A stretch of 64,000 nt of DNA from Streptomyces olivaceus (GTDB lineage Bacteria > Actinomycetota > Actinomycetes > Streptomycetales > Streptomycetaceae). The notes under the pieces are model-generated. The model made no database searches. It was not told the origin of the DNA and was given only the letters and a program-made list of their open reading frames with translations. Positions 26,165 to 34,736 of the stretch are shown one piece after another. The stretch's first letter is position 1; each line of letters begins with the position of its first letter. The position numbers and the translations under genes were made by a program. The DNA lies in the NCBI RefSeq assembly GCF_000721235.1, contig NZ_JOFH01000017.1, positions 88,437-152,436 on the forward strand. The letters run 5' to 3'.

Positions 26165-27631
26165 GTGCGGAGAACCAACTCATCAGCACAGACATCGCGT
26201 TGGTCGGCACTGGCCGTGCTCTGTGCCGGGCAGTTGATGGTCATCCTTGACGGGACCATCGTGAACGTGGCGTTGCCGTCCATCCAGCGCGACCTCGGGT
26301 TCTCCTCGTCGGGTCTGGCCTGGGTGGTCAACATCTACCTGGTCCCCTTCGGTGGTCTGCTGCTGCTTGCCGGACGGTTCGGCGACCTCATCGGGCGCAA
26401 GCGCGTCTTCATCACCGGCCTCATCCTCTTCACGGCTGCCTCGCTGCTGTGCGGTGTGTCCCAGGACCCGGCGGTGCTGCTGGCCTCCCGGTTCGTCCAG
26501 GGCATCGGCGGCGCGGTGACCTCCGCCGTCACCCTCGGCATGGTCGTGAACCTGTTCCCGCAGCCGAAGGAGCGGGCCAAGGCCATCGGCGTCTACAGCT
26601 TCGTCCAGTCCGCCGGCGGCTCGATGGGCCTCCTCGCCGGCGGCGCCCTGACGCAGACCGTCAGCTGGCACTGGATCTTCTTCGTCAACGTACCGATCGG
26701 CATCGTGGCCGCGCTGTTGGCCGGGCGCGTGCTCGCGTCCGAGCACGGTGTCGGCCTCGGCAAGGGGACCGACGTCGTGGGTGCGCTCCTGGTCACATCC
26801 GCACTGATGCTCAGCGTCTACACGATCGCCGAGACCACCAACTACGGCTGGACTTCCGCGCACACGCTGAGCTTCGGCGCCGCGGCGCTCACCCTGCTCC
26901 TCGCCTTCGTCGCCCGCCAGGCGAAGGCGCCCCAGCCGCTCCTGCCGTTGCGTGTGTTCCGCTCGCGCAACGTCTCGGGAGCGCTCGGAATCCAGGCCCT
27001 CATGGTGGCCGGGATGTTCAGCTTCCAATTCCTATGCGTGCTCTACCTGCAGAAGGTGCTCGGCTTCGACGAGATACACACCGGCCTCGGCATCTTCCCG
27101 GTCTCGGTCGCGATCGGCGCACTGTCCCTCGGCCTCTCGCCCAAACTGATCGCGCACTTCGACCCCCGTGCCGTACTCCTTCCAGGACTCGTGCTGATCG
27201 CGGCAGGACTCGCCGCGCTCGGCCGCGTACCGGCAGGCGGGAGTTATGTCGTGGACGTCCTGCCCGCGCTGCTGCCGCTCGGCATCGGCTTCGGCCTTGC
27301 GATGCCGTCGCTCGCCACGCTTGCGATGTCAGCGGCCACGCCCCAGGATTCGGGGATCGCCTCCGGCATGTTCAACACCATGCAGCAGATCGGCAGCGCG
27401 TTCGGCCTCGCGGTCCTCAGCACACTCGCCACCTCGCACACGGATGCCCTGCTGGGCGACGGGGCAAGCACCGCCTCGGCACTCACGGGTGGTTACCAGC
27501 TCGCCTTCCGCATCGGCTCGGGCCTCGTCGCCGTCGCTCTCCTCCTCGCCGCCACCCTGCTGCGATCCCCCGCCACAGCGCAACCTCCAGCGGCCGAGAC
27601 AAAGCCGGTCGCCGAGAACGCCGCTCACTGA
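26165..27631 (+). CDS. MFS efflux transporter, DHA2 type (IS passenger)
   Basis: This 488-residue drug:H+ antiporter has fourteen helices. Visible signatures are LMVILDGTIVNVALPSIQRD in helix 1, GRFGDLIGRKRVFITG (motif A) and SAGGSMGLLAGGALTQ (motif C). It probably exports an antibiotic, dye or reactive metabolite. The GTG at 26165 follows GGAAGGGG; an ATG at 26123 lies inside the operator palindrome and is less likely. It ends 48 bp before the transposase start. It is a different sequence from the resident MFS pump at 22249, so it was not copied from it. Confidence 0.9.
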   Translation: MRRTNSSAQTSRWSALAVLCAGQLMVILDGTIVNVALPSIQRDLGFSSSGLAWVVNIYLVPFGGLLLLAGRFGDLIGRKRVFITGLILFTAASLLCGVSQDPAVLLASRFVQGIGGAVTSAVTLGMVVNLFPQPKERAKAIGVYSFVQSAGGSMGLLAGGALTQTVSWHWIFFVNVPIGIVAALLAGRVLASEHGVGLGKGTDVVGALLVTSALMLSVYTIAETTNYGWTSAHTLSFGAAALTLLLAFVARQAKAPQPLLPLRVFRSRNVSGALGIQALMVAGMFSFQFLCVLYLQKVLGFDEIHTGLGIFPVSVAIGALSLGLSPKLIAHFDPRAVLLPGLVLIAAGLAALGRVPAGGSYVVDVLPALLPLGIGFGLAMPSLATLAMSAATPQDSGIASGMFNTMQQIGSAFGLAVLSTLATSHTDALLGDGASTASALTGGYQLAFRIGSGLVAVALLLAATLLRSPATAQPPAAETKPVAENAAH

Positions 27632-27679
27632 CCAGGCGGCCACGCCACCCCAGGCCGAGCTGCGCTCACAGGAGGAGAT

Positions 27680-28531
27680 GTGCCTGTCGTGCCCTCGTTG
27701 ATCATCGCCCCCATCCGTGCCGAGTTCCTTGCGTCATTGCCGCAGCGGGTCAGTACCCATCCGCTGGGATGTCATCGTCGGCGGATCCCGGATGAGGTGA
27801 TCTTCGACAAGCTCATCGAAGTACTGGTGTCCGGGATGGGATACGAGCGAGTGGCGGACGCGACATGCTCGGCGACCACCTTGCGCAGGCGCCGTGACGA
27901 GTGGATAACGGTCGGCGCGGGCGAGGCCCTGCGCCTGGCCGCGCTCGCCGCCTACGACCGCATGATCGGCCTTGGCCTGGAACAGCTCAGCGCCGACGGC
28001 TGCCAGACCAAGGCCCCCTCGGGCGGCGAATGCGCGGGCAAGAGCCCCGTCGACCGGGCCAAACAAGGCATCAAACGCTCACAGCTCACCGATGCGTACG
28101 GCATCCCGCTGGTCACCGAGCCCGCACCGGCCAACATTCGCGATCACACCATGCTGCCCGCCACCCTCGACCGCTACGCCGACCTCGCCAAGACGCTCGG
28201 CCCGCTGCCCGAGCGACCGGCGCTGAGCCTGGATGCGGGCTACGACTACCGGCCGGTCTACGCCCACCTAGACACACGCGGCATCACCGCGAAGATCGCC
28301 AAACGGGGTGAACAGACCCCGATCCAAGCCGACGGACGGTGGGTCGTGGAGCGCACGAACTCGTGGATGAACAACTTCGGCAAGCTCCGCCGGTGCACCG
28401 AACGCCGCCGCGTCTGCGTCGAGTTCTTCATCGCCCTCGGCACCGCGATCATCACCATCCGTAGCCTCATCCGCCGGGCAAGGACCCTCTATCGCTGGCC
28501 CAACCGCCCCCGAAGCCCCCGCATCCGGTGA
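27680..28531 (+). CDS. IS5-family transposase
   Basis: This complete 283-residue DDE transposase has Asp106 (SADGCQTKA), Asp185 (LSLDAGYDYRPVY) and Glu224 (WVVERTNSWMNNFGKLRR). The N-terminal DUF4096-like part (RRIPDEVIFDKLIEVLVSG) is followed by the RNase-H fold. The GTG at 27680 follows AGGAGG. It ends 17 bp before the element's right end. No frameshift or stop is seen, so the element may still move. Confidence 0.93.
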   Translation: MPVVPSLIIAPIRAEFLASLPQRVSTHPLGCHRRRIPDEVIFDKLIEVLVSGMGYERVADATCSATTLRRRRDEWITVGAGEALRLAALAAYDRMIGLGLEQLSADGCQTKAPSGGECAGKSPVDRAKQGIKRSQLTDAYGIPLVTEPAPANIRDHTMLPATLDRYADLAKTLGPLPERPALSLDAGYDYRPVYAHLDTRGITAKIAKRGEQTPIQADGRWVVERTNSWMNNFGKLRRCTERRRVCVEFFIALGTAIITIRSLIRRARTLYRWPNRPRSPRIR

Positions 28532-28548
28532 CCTACTGGCGGACGCTC
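28528..28548 (-). repeat. Right terminal inverted repeat of the passenger IS
   Basis: On the complement it begins GAGCGTCCGCCAGTAGGT and pairs with the left end at 25642. Confidence 0.85.
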
Positions 28549-29605
28549 TTAGTATCTCCCGGAAGAGAGGGTGCAGCCGGTACCAGGAGTGTCCCAGCCG
28601 CTCGATGAACGCGTTCTCCCGGTGCAGGTTTGCGAGGAGCCGTTCGGAGTCGGTCCGCAGTGTGAGGGCGTCGGCCAGGTCCGGGCAGAATCGGTCCAGG
28701 ACGCTGACCCGCAGCAGCAGGTCCTGCGACTCCTCCGTTCTCCCCTTGAGGACCTCCGCCAGCAGAAAGTCCGCGACCGTGCTGTGGTCCGCCTCGAACT
28801 CCTTCAGATACCGCTCGGGGTCGGTGCTCTCCCGGGCCGCCAGGGCGGACAGCCGCAGCCCGGCGGCCCAGCCCCGGGTGCGGTCCACCAGGGCGGACGT
28901 GGCAGGCCCGGGAAGGTGCACTCCGTGCAGTCGCAGCAGCGCCCCGGCTTCCTCCGGCGTGAAGGACAACTCCGCGCCGCGGATCTCGGTCAGTTGGTCG
29001 GCAGCCCGGTAGCGGTGCAGTGGGAGCAAGGGCTCGGTGCGGGTGACGAGCACGAGGTGCAGTCCCGGCCCGGAGTGGTGAAGGACGAACTCCAGCTGTC
29101 GGGCGACCTCGGGGTTGGTCATCCGGTCGTACTCGTCGAGCACGAGGACCACGGGATGGTCGAGGCCGTTCAGTTCGGCGGCGAGCGACGCCAGCAGCCG
29201 TTGCCCCACGCCGCTCGCGTCAGCGGGTGCCCCCGCGGCGTCGGCCGCCCGTGCCCCACACAGGCGCAGGGACTCGAAGACGTAGGCCCAGAAGACACCG
29301 GGCCGGTGATCGCCGGCCTCTACGGTCAGCCAGGCGACCGGCAACCGCAGACCCGCTGCCCAGTCGGCTGTCAGAAGTGTCTTCCCTGCGCCAGCCGACC
29401 CGTTGACCAGCGTCAGCGGTGTGTGTAGGGCCTGGTTCAGGTGAACGACGAGCCGCTGACGCCGCAAGAAGGTGGCGGGCCGAGAGGGAAGCGCGAACCG
29501 TGTGCGCAGGTACGGGTCCCCCAGCGGGTCGGTGCCCGTTTCGGCCGGTGACCGCCCAGTGCCGTCGGAGGGGCCCACGTCCCTCACGCCCACGGCCCGT
29601 GGCAA
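28548..29605 (-). pseudogene. LAL (MalT-type) LuxR regulator, 5' half before IS insertion
   Basis: This fragment encodes about 350 residues of a LAL regulator: an N-terminal P-loop GSAGAGKTLL (around residue 63), a Walker B VVLVLDEYDRM, sensor region LVLVTRTEPLLPLHRYR and a winged-helix end RLHPLFREILR, where the IS interrupts it. The frame then reads into the element up to 28268, giving a truncated ATPase without the DNA-binding domain. A TTG at 29605 is the furthest start; GTG codons a few residues later are alternatives. Together with 23990-25642 it formed a 901-residue regulator. Confidence 0.9.
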
Positions 29606-30059
29606 CGCCTACGCGAGAACGGCACGTTCAGATGGGGCGTCCGACGGACGCCCACCTTCGCGCTGACCGGGACGAGGGTGACGGGTGCGCCCGAGCAGGC
29701 GCTCCAACAGCGCATCGTGACGCCCCCTTCCGGCAGCGACCGCGCCGCCGCGGTGGCCGGCCGTGGATCTTCCGAGTCCCAGGGACTCATGGCAGGTGCC
29801 GCCCTGCGGCTGGTACCAGTATCGCTTCCGGCACCTGTCTGGGCATGTGGAAGCGATCTGGGCGGCCCACTCCTGGCAACGCTTGCTGAACAAACCGGAC
29901 GGGCGCAGCGCAGAGGCGGTTGAACTGCGAGGCACGGGAGGGTTCGGTTCGAGATTACCGTCGGCAGGGTCCTCGCGATCGCCGTCGGCCGTGCCTCGTG
30001 GGCTGCGGTGGGATACTCCATCCTCATACGGGTCCGTGGGAGCAGGCAGCGGGGCGTTC
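29606..30059. other. Gene remnants, no recognised intact gene
   Basis: Between the LAL start and the stress-protein remnant. A plus-strand frame at about 29763-30107 contains a protein-like stretch (CGWYQYRFRHLSG, HVEAIWAAHSWQRLL) of unrecognised origin. It may be a fragment of a lost accessory gene. Confidence 0.35.
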
Positions 30060-30400
30060 CAGGCTGCCCACGCGTGCAGCGCTGTGATGTGCGCGCCGTG
30101 CGCGTGACGCCCACCCGAAGGCGAACCGGACGCTTGTCACCCCGATGGGCGGTCCGTCCACGCCCAGCACCAGAGGCCCTGTCCGTGCCGCGGTTCCCCG
30201 TACGACGACCACGGGGCACTCGGCGTGTGCGGCGAGCCCGGTCGTCGTGCTGCCGAGAATCAGTTCGGTGAACGGGTTCAGGCCGGAGATCAAGGTTCCG
30301 TACTTCGGCATCCCGGGCCGCCCAGGCGATGGCATGGAGACTCGAGGCGGAACCAGCCACCCTTCCGATCAAGACGCCGCTCAGCGCCTCTCCTTCCGCC
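30060..30400 (-). pseudogene. Universal stress protein remnant
   Basis: Two pieces of a two-domain universal stress protein survive in different frames. One reads VLIGRVAGSASSLHAIAWAARDAE (about 30381-30300), the usual first strand and helix of domain 1. The other reads FTELILGSTTTGLAAHAE then CPVVVVRGTAA and GPLVLGVDGPPIGVTSVRFA (about 30275-30130), the end of domain 1 and start of domain 2. Some 90 residues between them and most of domain 2 are gone. It lies at the edge of the stress-protein cluster. Confidence 0.7.
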
Positions 30401-30481
30401 TCACGGTCTCTCGAAGCCCGGAGAGGACTCTTCCCCGGCCACGCTCCGGGAGGTCGGTCCTCAGGCCCCACGGGGCTCGGC

Positions 30482-31063
30482 TCAGATGGCCGTGCGTCCC
30501 CACTGGGACCCGATCTGCTGCCACTCGTCCTCCCATGCCGTGCGTCGTCGACGGTTGAGGACCAGCCTGGCTCCGTAGTAGCCGGCAGCCGCCGCCGTGA
30601 CGACGGCGAACGACGAGGCGGCGCCCATGAAGGCGGCGTCCACGCCTGCCTGTGTCACGGTCGGGGGCGCGGGCGTCAAGTTGTTCTGCCGGTCCGTCCA
30701 GACCGACACGCGGGAACCCGCCTTGAGTCCTCCGTCGACCGCGGCCTTGCCCGAGTGCCGGGTACCGTCGGACGCCGTCCAGCGCACGGTCGCGTCGACG
30801 CGGCCCCCCGTCGTCCCGTCGGCCAGAGCGTTGTGGGGTACGTCCGACACCAGCGTGGCGGTGACGGCATGGCGTTCCGCGCGTCGCTGCGCGGCGCTGT
30901 GGGCGGAGACCTGTGCCCCGAGCACTCCTGCGACGGGGCCCACCAGAGCGATGACGAGCCAGACGATCAGCAGGATCCATGCCTCGAGCACGTCCTCGCG
31001 CCGACGCAGCGGATTGCGGCGCCAGCGCCACAGAGACCGTCGAATGGTTCTGTTCCAGCGCAT
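30482..31063 (-). CDS. Rv1733c-like membrane protein
   Basis: This 193-residue protein resembles the Rv1733c family, whose Mycobacterium tuberculosis member is in the DosR dormancy regulon. It has the N-terminal NPLRRREDVLEAW motif (about 16-28), one helix (LLIVWLVIALVGPVAGVLGA), a periplasmic-type domain (VRWTASDGTRHSGKAAVDGG, AGSRVSVWTDRQNNL) and a second helix (SSFAVVTAAAAGYYGARL). The ATG at 31063 follows GGAGGTG. A DevR-like box lies 88 bp upstream. Molecular function unknown. Confidence 0.87.
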   Translation of the reverse strand: MRWNRTIRRSLWRWRRNPLRRREDVLEAWILLIVWLVIALVGPVAGVLGAQVSAHSAAQRRAERHAVTATLVSDVPHNALADGTTGGRVDATVRWTASDGTRHSGKAAVDGGLKAGSRVSVWTDRQNNLTPAPPTVTQAGVDAAFMGAASSFAVVTAAAAGYYGARLVLNRRRRTAWEDEWQQIGSQWGRTAI

Positions 31064-31150
31064 CGTGACCACCTCCGGCTGTCGTCTCCAGCGTCACGCC
31101 GTGGGACCCGGTGCAACAGGGGCCCTTCGGGCACCGCCCGGGTTCCTCAT

Positions 31151-31164
31151 GGGTCGTCCGGCCC
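31151..31164. promoter_or_regulatory. OsdR/DevR-like box
   Basis: GGGTCG-TC-CGGCCC, one mismatch between arms, 88 bp upstream of the Rv1733c-like gene and 270 bp from the divergent DUF1918/PNPOx gene. The 372-bp intergenic region (31064-31435) holds no other feature I can support. Confidence 0.55.
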
Positions 31165-31435
31165 TGATCGTTCGCGGTGCTCCGTAGGACGTCTACGACG
31201 CGTCGACGTGCGGACGGCCGACGAGGAGATCGCCTCCCGTCGATGCCCGCAGAGAGCCGACGCAGCCGCCCTGTCAGGTCACTACGACGCTCGTGGGGGA
31301 CCGGCCGCGTTTCATGCCTTGGTGCACGCGCGAAGAGGGCCGTTCGGTACCACGTCGGGACCCTCAGCCGTCTAGTGGGCACGGCGCCGGCGCGTAACCC
31401 TGGGTGGAGAGCCTCATCGACGGAGAGGGACGGTC

Positions 31436-32338
31436 ATGTACGCACACGTTGGCGACCGGCTTGTCGTCGAGAGCCCTTCCACCGGTGTCACTCGGCGGGA
31501 CGGTGAGATCGTCGGCCTGCACCACGACGACGGGACGCCCCCGTACGACGTGCGCTGGTCGGACACCGGGGACGTCACGCTGGTGTTCCCCGGCCCCGAC
31601 GCGCATGTGGACCGGCTCGGGGAACCGCGGCGGTCGATGCCGCAGGCGACGCGGACTGCCGGCCGGACGCACCATGGCTCGGTGTACGGCGGTGACGCGG
31701 GGGACGTGGGGCGGCGCCTGGCCGCAGCCCGTCGCCGCAAGGGTCTCAGCATCGAAGCGGTTGCCGAGAGAGCACGTATGGCACCCGGCTATCTGTCCTA
31801 CTTGGAGACGCATACGGCCGACCCGGGCTCCGGCACTCTGGTGCGGCTGGCAGACGCCTTGGGGACGACGTACGGCGCATTGCAGGGAGGTGGCACGGAC
31901 CGACCGCCCGGGCGGGGATCGGCGCTGCGCGACCCGCACCTGCTCGGCCTCGGCGAAGAGGAGTGCCGGGGCCTGCTCTCCACTCACGGAGTGGGTCGCA
32001 TCGCGTTCACTTCGGAGCACGGTCCTGCCGTGTTTCCGGTCAATTACGAGGTGACGGACGGGGCCGTGGCCTTCCGTACCGCCCCCGGCTCCACAACGGC
32101 CTCGGCCGTGGACCAGCGGGTCGCCTTCGAGGTCGACCAGGTGGACGACGCCATGAGCCAGGGATGGAGCGTCCTGGTCGTGGGTCGTTGCCGGGCCGTG
32201 ACAGATCCCGTTGAAGCGGAACGGCTGGACGAGGCCGCGCACACCAGGCCCTGGGCGGGGGGACGGCGGATCGACTGGCTGGCCGTGGACATGGAACATC
32301 TGACCGGGCGGCGCATCACCTCGGCGGCCGAGTCGTGA
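31436..32338 (+). CDS. DUF1918 - XRE HTH - PNPOx-like three-domain protein
   Basis: This 300-residue fusion has an N-terminal DUF1918 SH3-like barrel (MYAHVGDRLVVESPS to PDAHVDRL, 1-60), an XRE-type helix-turn-helix at about 80-140 (RRKGLSIEAVAERARMAPGY then LETHTADPGSGTLVRLADALG), and a pyridoxamine-oxidase-like split barrel at about 155-295 (GVGRIAFTSEHGPAVFPVNY). The last is a flavin- or F420-binding fold related to the separate protein at 47946. It may be a redox- or flavin-sensing regulator. It stands in the dormancy cluster next to the Rv1733c-like gene. Confidence 0.87.
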   Translation: MYAHVGDRLVVESPSTGVTRRDGEIVGLHHDDGTPPYDVRWSDTGDVTLVFPGPDAHVDRLGEPRRSMPQATRTAGRTHHGSVYGGDAGDVGRRLAAARRRKGLSIEAVAERARMAPGYLSYLETHTADPGSGTLVRLADALGTTYGALQGGGTDRPPGRGSALRDPHLLGLGEEECRGLLSTHGVGRIAFTSEHGPAVFPVNYEVTDGAVAFRTAPGSTTASAVDQRVAFEVDQVDDAMSQGWSVLVVGRCRAVTDPVEAERLDEAAHTRPWAGGRRIDWLAVDMEHLTGRRITSAAES

Positions 32339-32595
32339 GCGGTGCGCCGTTGGGCGCGGCAATGGAATCGACTCGGCCGACATGGCTTCCCTGCCCCTGA
32401 CCGTCGTGGCGCCGGAGCTGCCGCCGGAGGAAGTGGCTGCCCTGCGTGCGGTGTGTCCCACTGCACAGTGACGCACTCGATGGCCGTCCTCCGGAGATGG
32501 AGCTACGGGTTTCGAGTGACGGTGGCGTGTAAGTCGCCTGCGAGCCAGGTGACCAGCGCCCTGACCTCACCCGAGCGTCCCTGATCCACGGCGGC

Positions 32596-33054
32596 TCAGT
32601 GGGCGGGGTCTGTCTCCCGCTCCTGGCGGACGACGACGACCGGGCAGGCTGCGTGCTGAGCGCAGCGCTGGCTGACCGAACCGAGCATGGCCCGGGCGAA
32701 CGCGCCCCTGCCGCGGCGGCCCACCACGAGGAGGTCGGCCCCTTCCGAGGCGCGGATCAGGATCTCCGACGGGTCACCCTCGACGAGTACCTCTTTGAGA
32801 CCCGGCGGCCGTTCGTCCGGGAAGATGGCATGCAGCTCCTCGGAGAATCGCTCACGGGCCTGCTGGAGGTCGAAGTCGGGGTCGATGGCGGGACCGGTGA
32901 AGCCCGCCGCGGACGGTGTGTCCCACACGTGGACCGCCTCCACGACACCACCGATGGTGCGCGCGTACCGATCCGCCCAGCGCAGCGCGGCGTAGGAGGA
33001 AGGGGACCCGTCCACGCCCACGACCACGCGTGCTGTCGGCTCAGAGGATTGCAT
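32596..33054 (-). CDS. Universal stress protein (single domain)
   Basis: This 152-residue UspA-type protein has the first strand VVVGVDGSPSSYAALRWAD, an acidic-aromatic linker and the ATP-binding signature VVGRRGRGAFARAMLGSVS (G-x2-G-x9-GS). USPs bind ATP and respond to hypoxia and other stresses. The ATG at 33054 has GAGGTGG upstream. It follows nicotinate phosphoribosyltransferase by 70 bp on the same strand and is probably in one transcript with it and hypE. Confidence 0.93.
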   Translation of the reverse strand: MQSSEPTARVVVGVDGSPSSYAALRWADRYARTIGGVVEAVHVWDTPSAAGFTGPAIDPDFDLQQARERFSEELHAIFPDERPPGLKEVLVEGDPSEILIRASEGADLLVVGRRGRGAFARAMLGSVSQRCAQHAACPVVVVRQERETDPAH

Positions 33055-33124
33055 GGCCACCTCACTCGTACGTGCTTCCCGTCTCTGTCCACGCTGCCCG
33101 CTGTCGGCGTGACGCGCCAGCCGA

Positions 33125-34498
33125 CTACATCGGTGGTTCACGCCGTGTATCCGGTGCCCCTTGGGCCCCGGGGAGGAGGTGCGAGGCGAGCAGTTGTTCC
33201 CGAAGCCCTTCCGCCAGCCCGGACAGCCGCTGCGAGATCACGGCCCGCCCCGGCTGAGGAGCGCGTAGCCGAAGGGTCTCGGAGGGAAGAGCCGCCAGGT
33301 CCGCCGTCAGGCGGACACGTGCCGCGGACAGGGTGTCTGGCTGGCTCAAGCGATGTCCGTCGCGCATCAGCGTGCGAAGGAGTGGTTCCGCACCGGCCGG
33401 TGCCTCTTCCTCCCGTAGCGCGATGATGTCCGGGTGGCCCGGACGTCGGTACACCTGCTTGCTCCCCGGCAGCGTCGTCTTGCCCGACGCCAGTTTCATG
33501 ACCGGGTGGCCGTCGTACTCCACGAGCTTGTAGGCGGAATCGAGGTAGGGAGCGTCGGCGGAGGTGCCGACACGGGTGCCGACCGCGTAGACGTCGATGG
33601 GCGCGCCCGAGCGGACCAGGGCGTCGACCCGGTACTCGTCGAGGCCACCGCTGGCGATGACGCGCACGCCGGGCAGGCCGGCGGCGTCCAGTTCGCTTCG
33701 GGCCCGCCGGGAGAGATCATCCAGGTCGCCGCTGTCCAGCCGGACGGCGCAGCCCGGCCTCCGCTCAAGGTCACGCAGGACCCGGGCTGCCGTGCGCACC
33801 CCGCGCACCGTGTCGTACGTGTCCACCAGGAGTGTCACGGGCCCGGGATGGGTGCGGGCGAAGGCGCGGAAGGCCGCCTCCTCGTCAGGGAACGCCTCGA
33901 CGTAGGAGTGGGCCATCGTGCCGGACGCGGGCAGCCCCCATCGGGCAGCCGCGGCCACGTTGCTGGTGCCCGCGAAGCCTGTCAGCGCCGCGGTGCGGGC
34001 GGCCTGCAGCCCGGCGCAGGTGCCGTGCGTGCGGCGCAGCGAGAAGTCGACCACCGGGTGCCCGGCAGCAGCCAGGACGGAGCGTACCGCTTTGGACGCC
34101 ACGGTCGTCTGGTGCGAGATCTGGTTGAGCAGAAAGGTCTCGACCAATTGGGCCTGCGAGATCGGAGCGGTCACCTCCAGGAGTGGCTCTCCCGCGTACA
34201 CGATCCGGCCCTCGGGCACGGCGCGAACCTCGCCGGTGAACGTCATGCCACTCAGGGCGGCGACGTCGGCGGTGGGCCGACGCAGGGCGGAGGCGAACAC
34301 CTCCAGGTCGGCGGCGGTGACGTGGAAATCACTGAGGTAGTCGAGCACCGGTTCCGTCCCCGCGCTCACGAGGAAGCCCCGCTCGGGAGGCAGTGAGCGG
34401 ACGAAGAGGCTGAAGGTCGCCGATTCGTTCATGCCCTCACGCAGATACGACAGGGCCATGGTGACTTCGTACAGGTCGGTGGTGGTCACTTCCGACAT
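33125..34498 (-). CDS. pncB: Nicotinate phosphoribosyltransferase
   Basis: This 457-residue enzyme converts nicotinate and PRPP to nicotinate mononucleotide in NAD salvage. Family blocks are present: TDLYEVTMALSYL at the N-terminus, QISHQTTVASKAVRSV, the active-site DFSLRRTHG loop, AGTSNVAAAARWGLPASGTM, the PRPP/ribose region VRLDSGDLDDLSRRAR, ASGGLDEYRVDALV and YAVGTRVGTSADAPYLDSAYKL. The ATG at 34498 is the conserved start. It lies in the dormancy cluster between hypE and a stress protein, suggesting NAD pool maintenance under hypoxia. Confidence 0.94.
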   Translation of the reverse strand: MSEVTTTDLYEVTMALSYLREGMNESATFSLFVRSLPPERGFLVSAGTEPVLDYLSDFHVTAADLEVFASALRRPTADVAALSGMTFTGEVRAVPEGRIVYAGEPLLEVTAPISQAQLVETFLLNQISHQTTVASKAVRSVLAAAGHPVVDFSLRRTHGTCAGLQAARTAALTGFAGTSNVAAAARWGLPASGTMAHSYVEAFPDEEAAFRAFARTHPGPVTLLVDTYDTVRGVRTAARVLRDLERRPGCAVRLDSGDLDDLSRRARSELDAAGLPGVRVIASGGLDEYRVDALVRSGAPIDVYAVGTRVGTSADAPYLDSAYKLVEYDGHPVMKLASGKTTLPGSKQVYRRPGHPDIIALREEEAPAGAEPLLRTLMRDGHRLSQPDTLSAARVRLTADLAALPSETLRLRAPQPGRAVISQRLSGLAEGLREQLLASHLLPGAQGAPDTRREPPM

Positions 34499-34736
34499 CG
34501 CAGTCACCTGCTCGCGACGGTCGAGGTCCCTGTCCGAGTCCAGTCTTTCGCGCTGTTGCAACGCGGGGAAGGGCCGCACGGCCTCTTCCCGCTCCTTCCG
34601 CCAGCGATCGGTCCCGGAAGTGCGGGCGGGAGGGTGAGACCATCAGGGCGCTGTAAGGGGCTGCCGGTCCGGCCCGATCTGCTTGCCCGCGCACCGCTGT
34701 CCGGGTACCGACTGTCGTGCGCGGAAAGTCGTCGGG

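Larger units (their letters stand above)
25642..28548 (+). mobile_element. IS5-family insertion element carrying HxlR regulator and MFS pump
   Basis: A 2.9 kb element is inserted in the LAL gene. Its ends are inverted repeats that share CGTCCGCCAGTAGGT (left end from 25645, right end complement from 28545). The string CTTAG occurs on both sides (25638-25642 and 28548-28552). If the duplication is TTA, as for IS1031-type IS5 elements (TNA), the element is 25642-28548; if it is CTTAG the limits move inward by one base at each end. Inside are a transposase next to the right end and two passenger genes to its left. No second inverted repeat is seen close to the transposase start, so the passengers belong to the element. 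Confidence 0.85.

Noticed and set aside
28571..29428. Plus-strand frame opposite the LAL 5' half
   Set aside because: Shadow of the ATPase domain; the minus strand carries the P-loop and Walker B.
32383..32472. Short plus-strand frame of about 29 codons after the three-domain fusion
   Set aside because: Too short and without clear ribosome site or known family; could be a vestige but not supportable as a gene.
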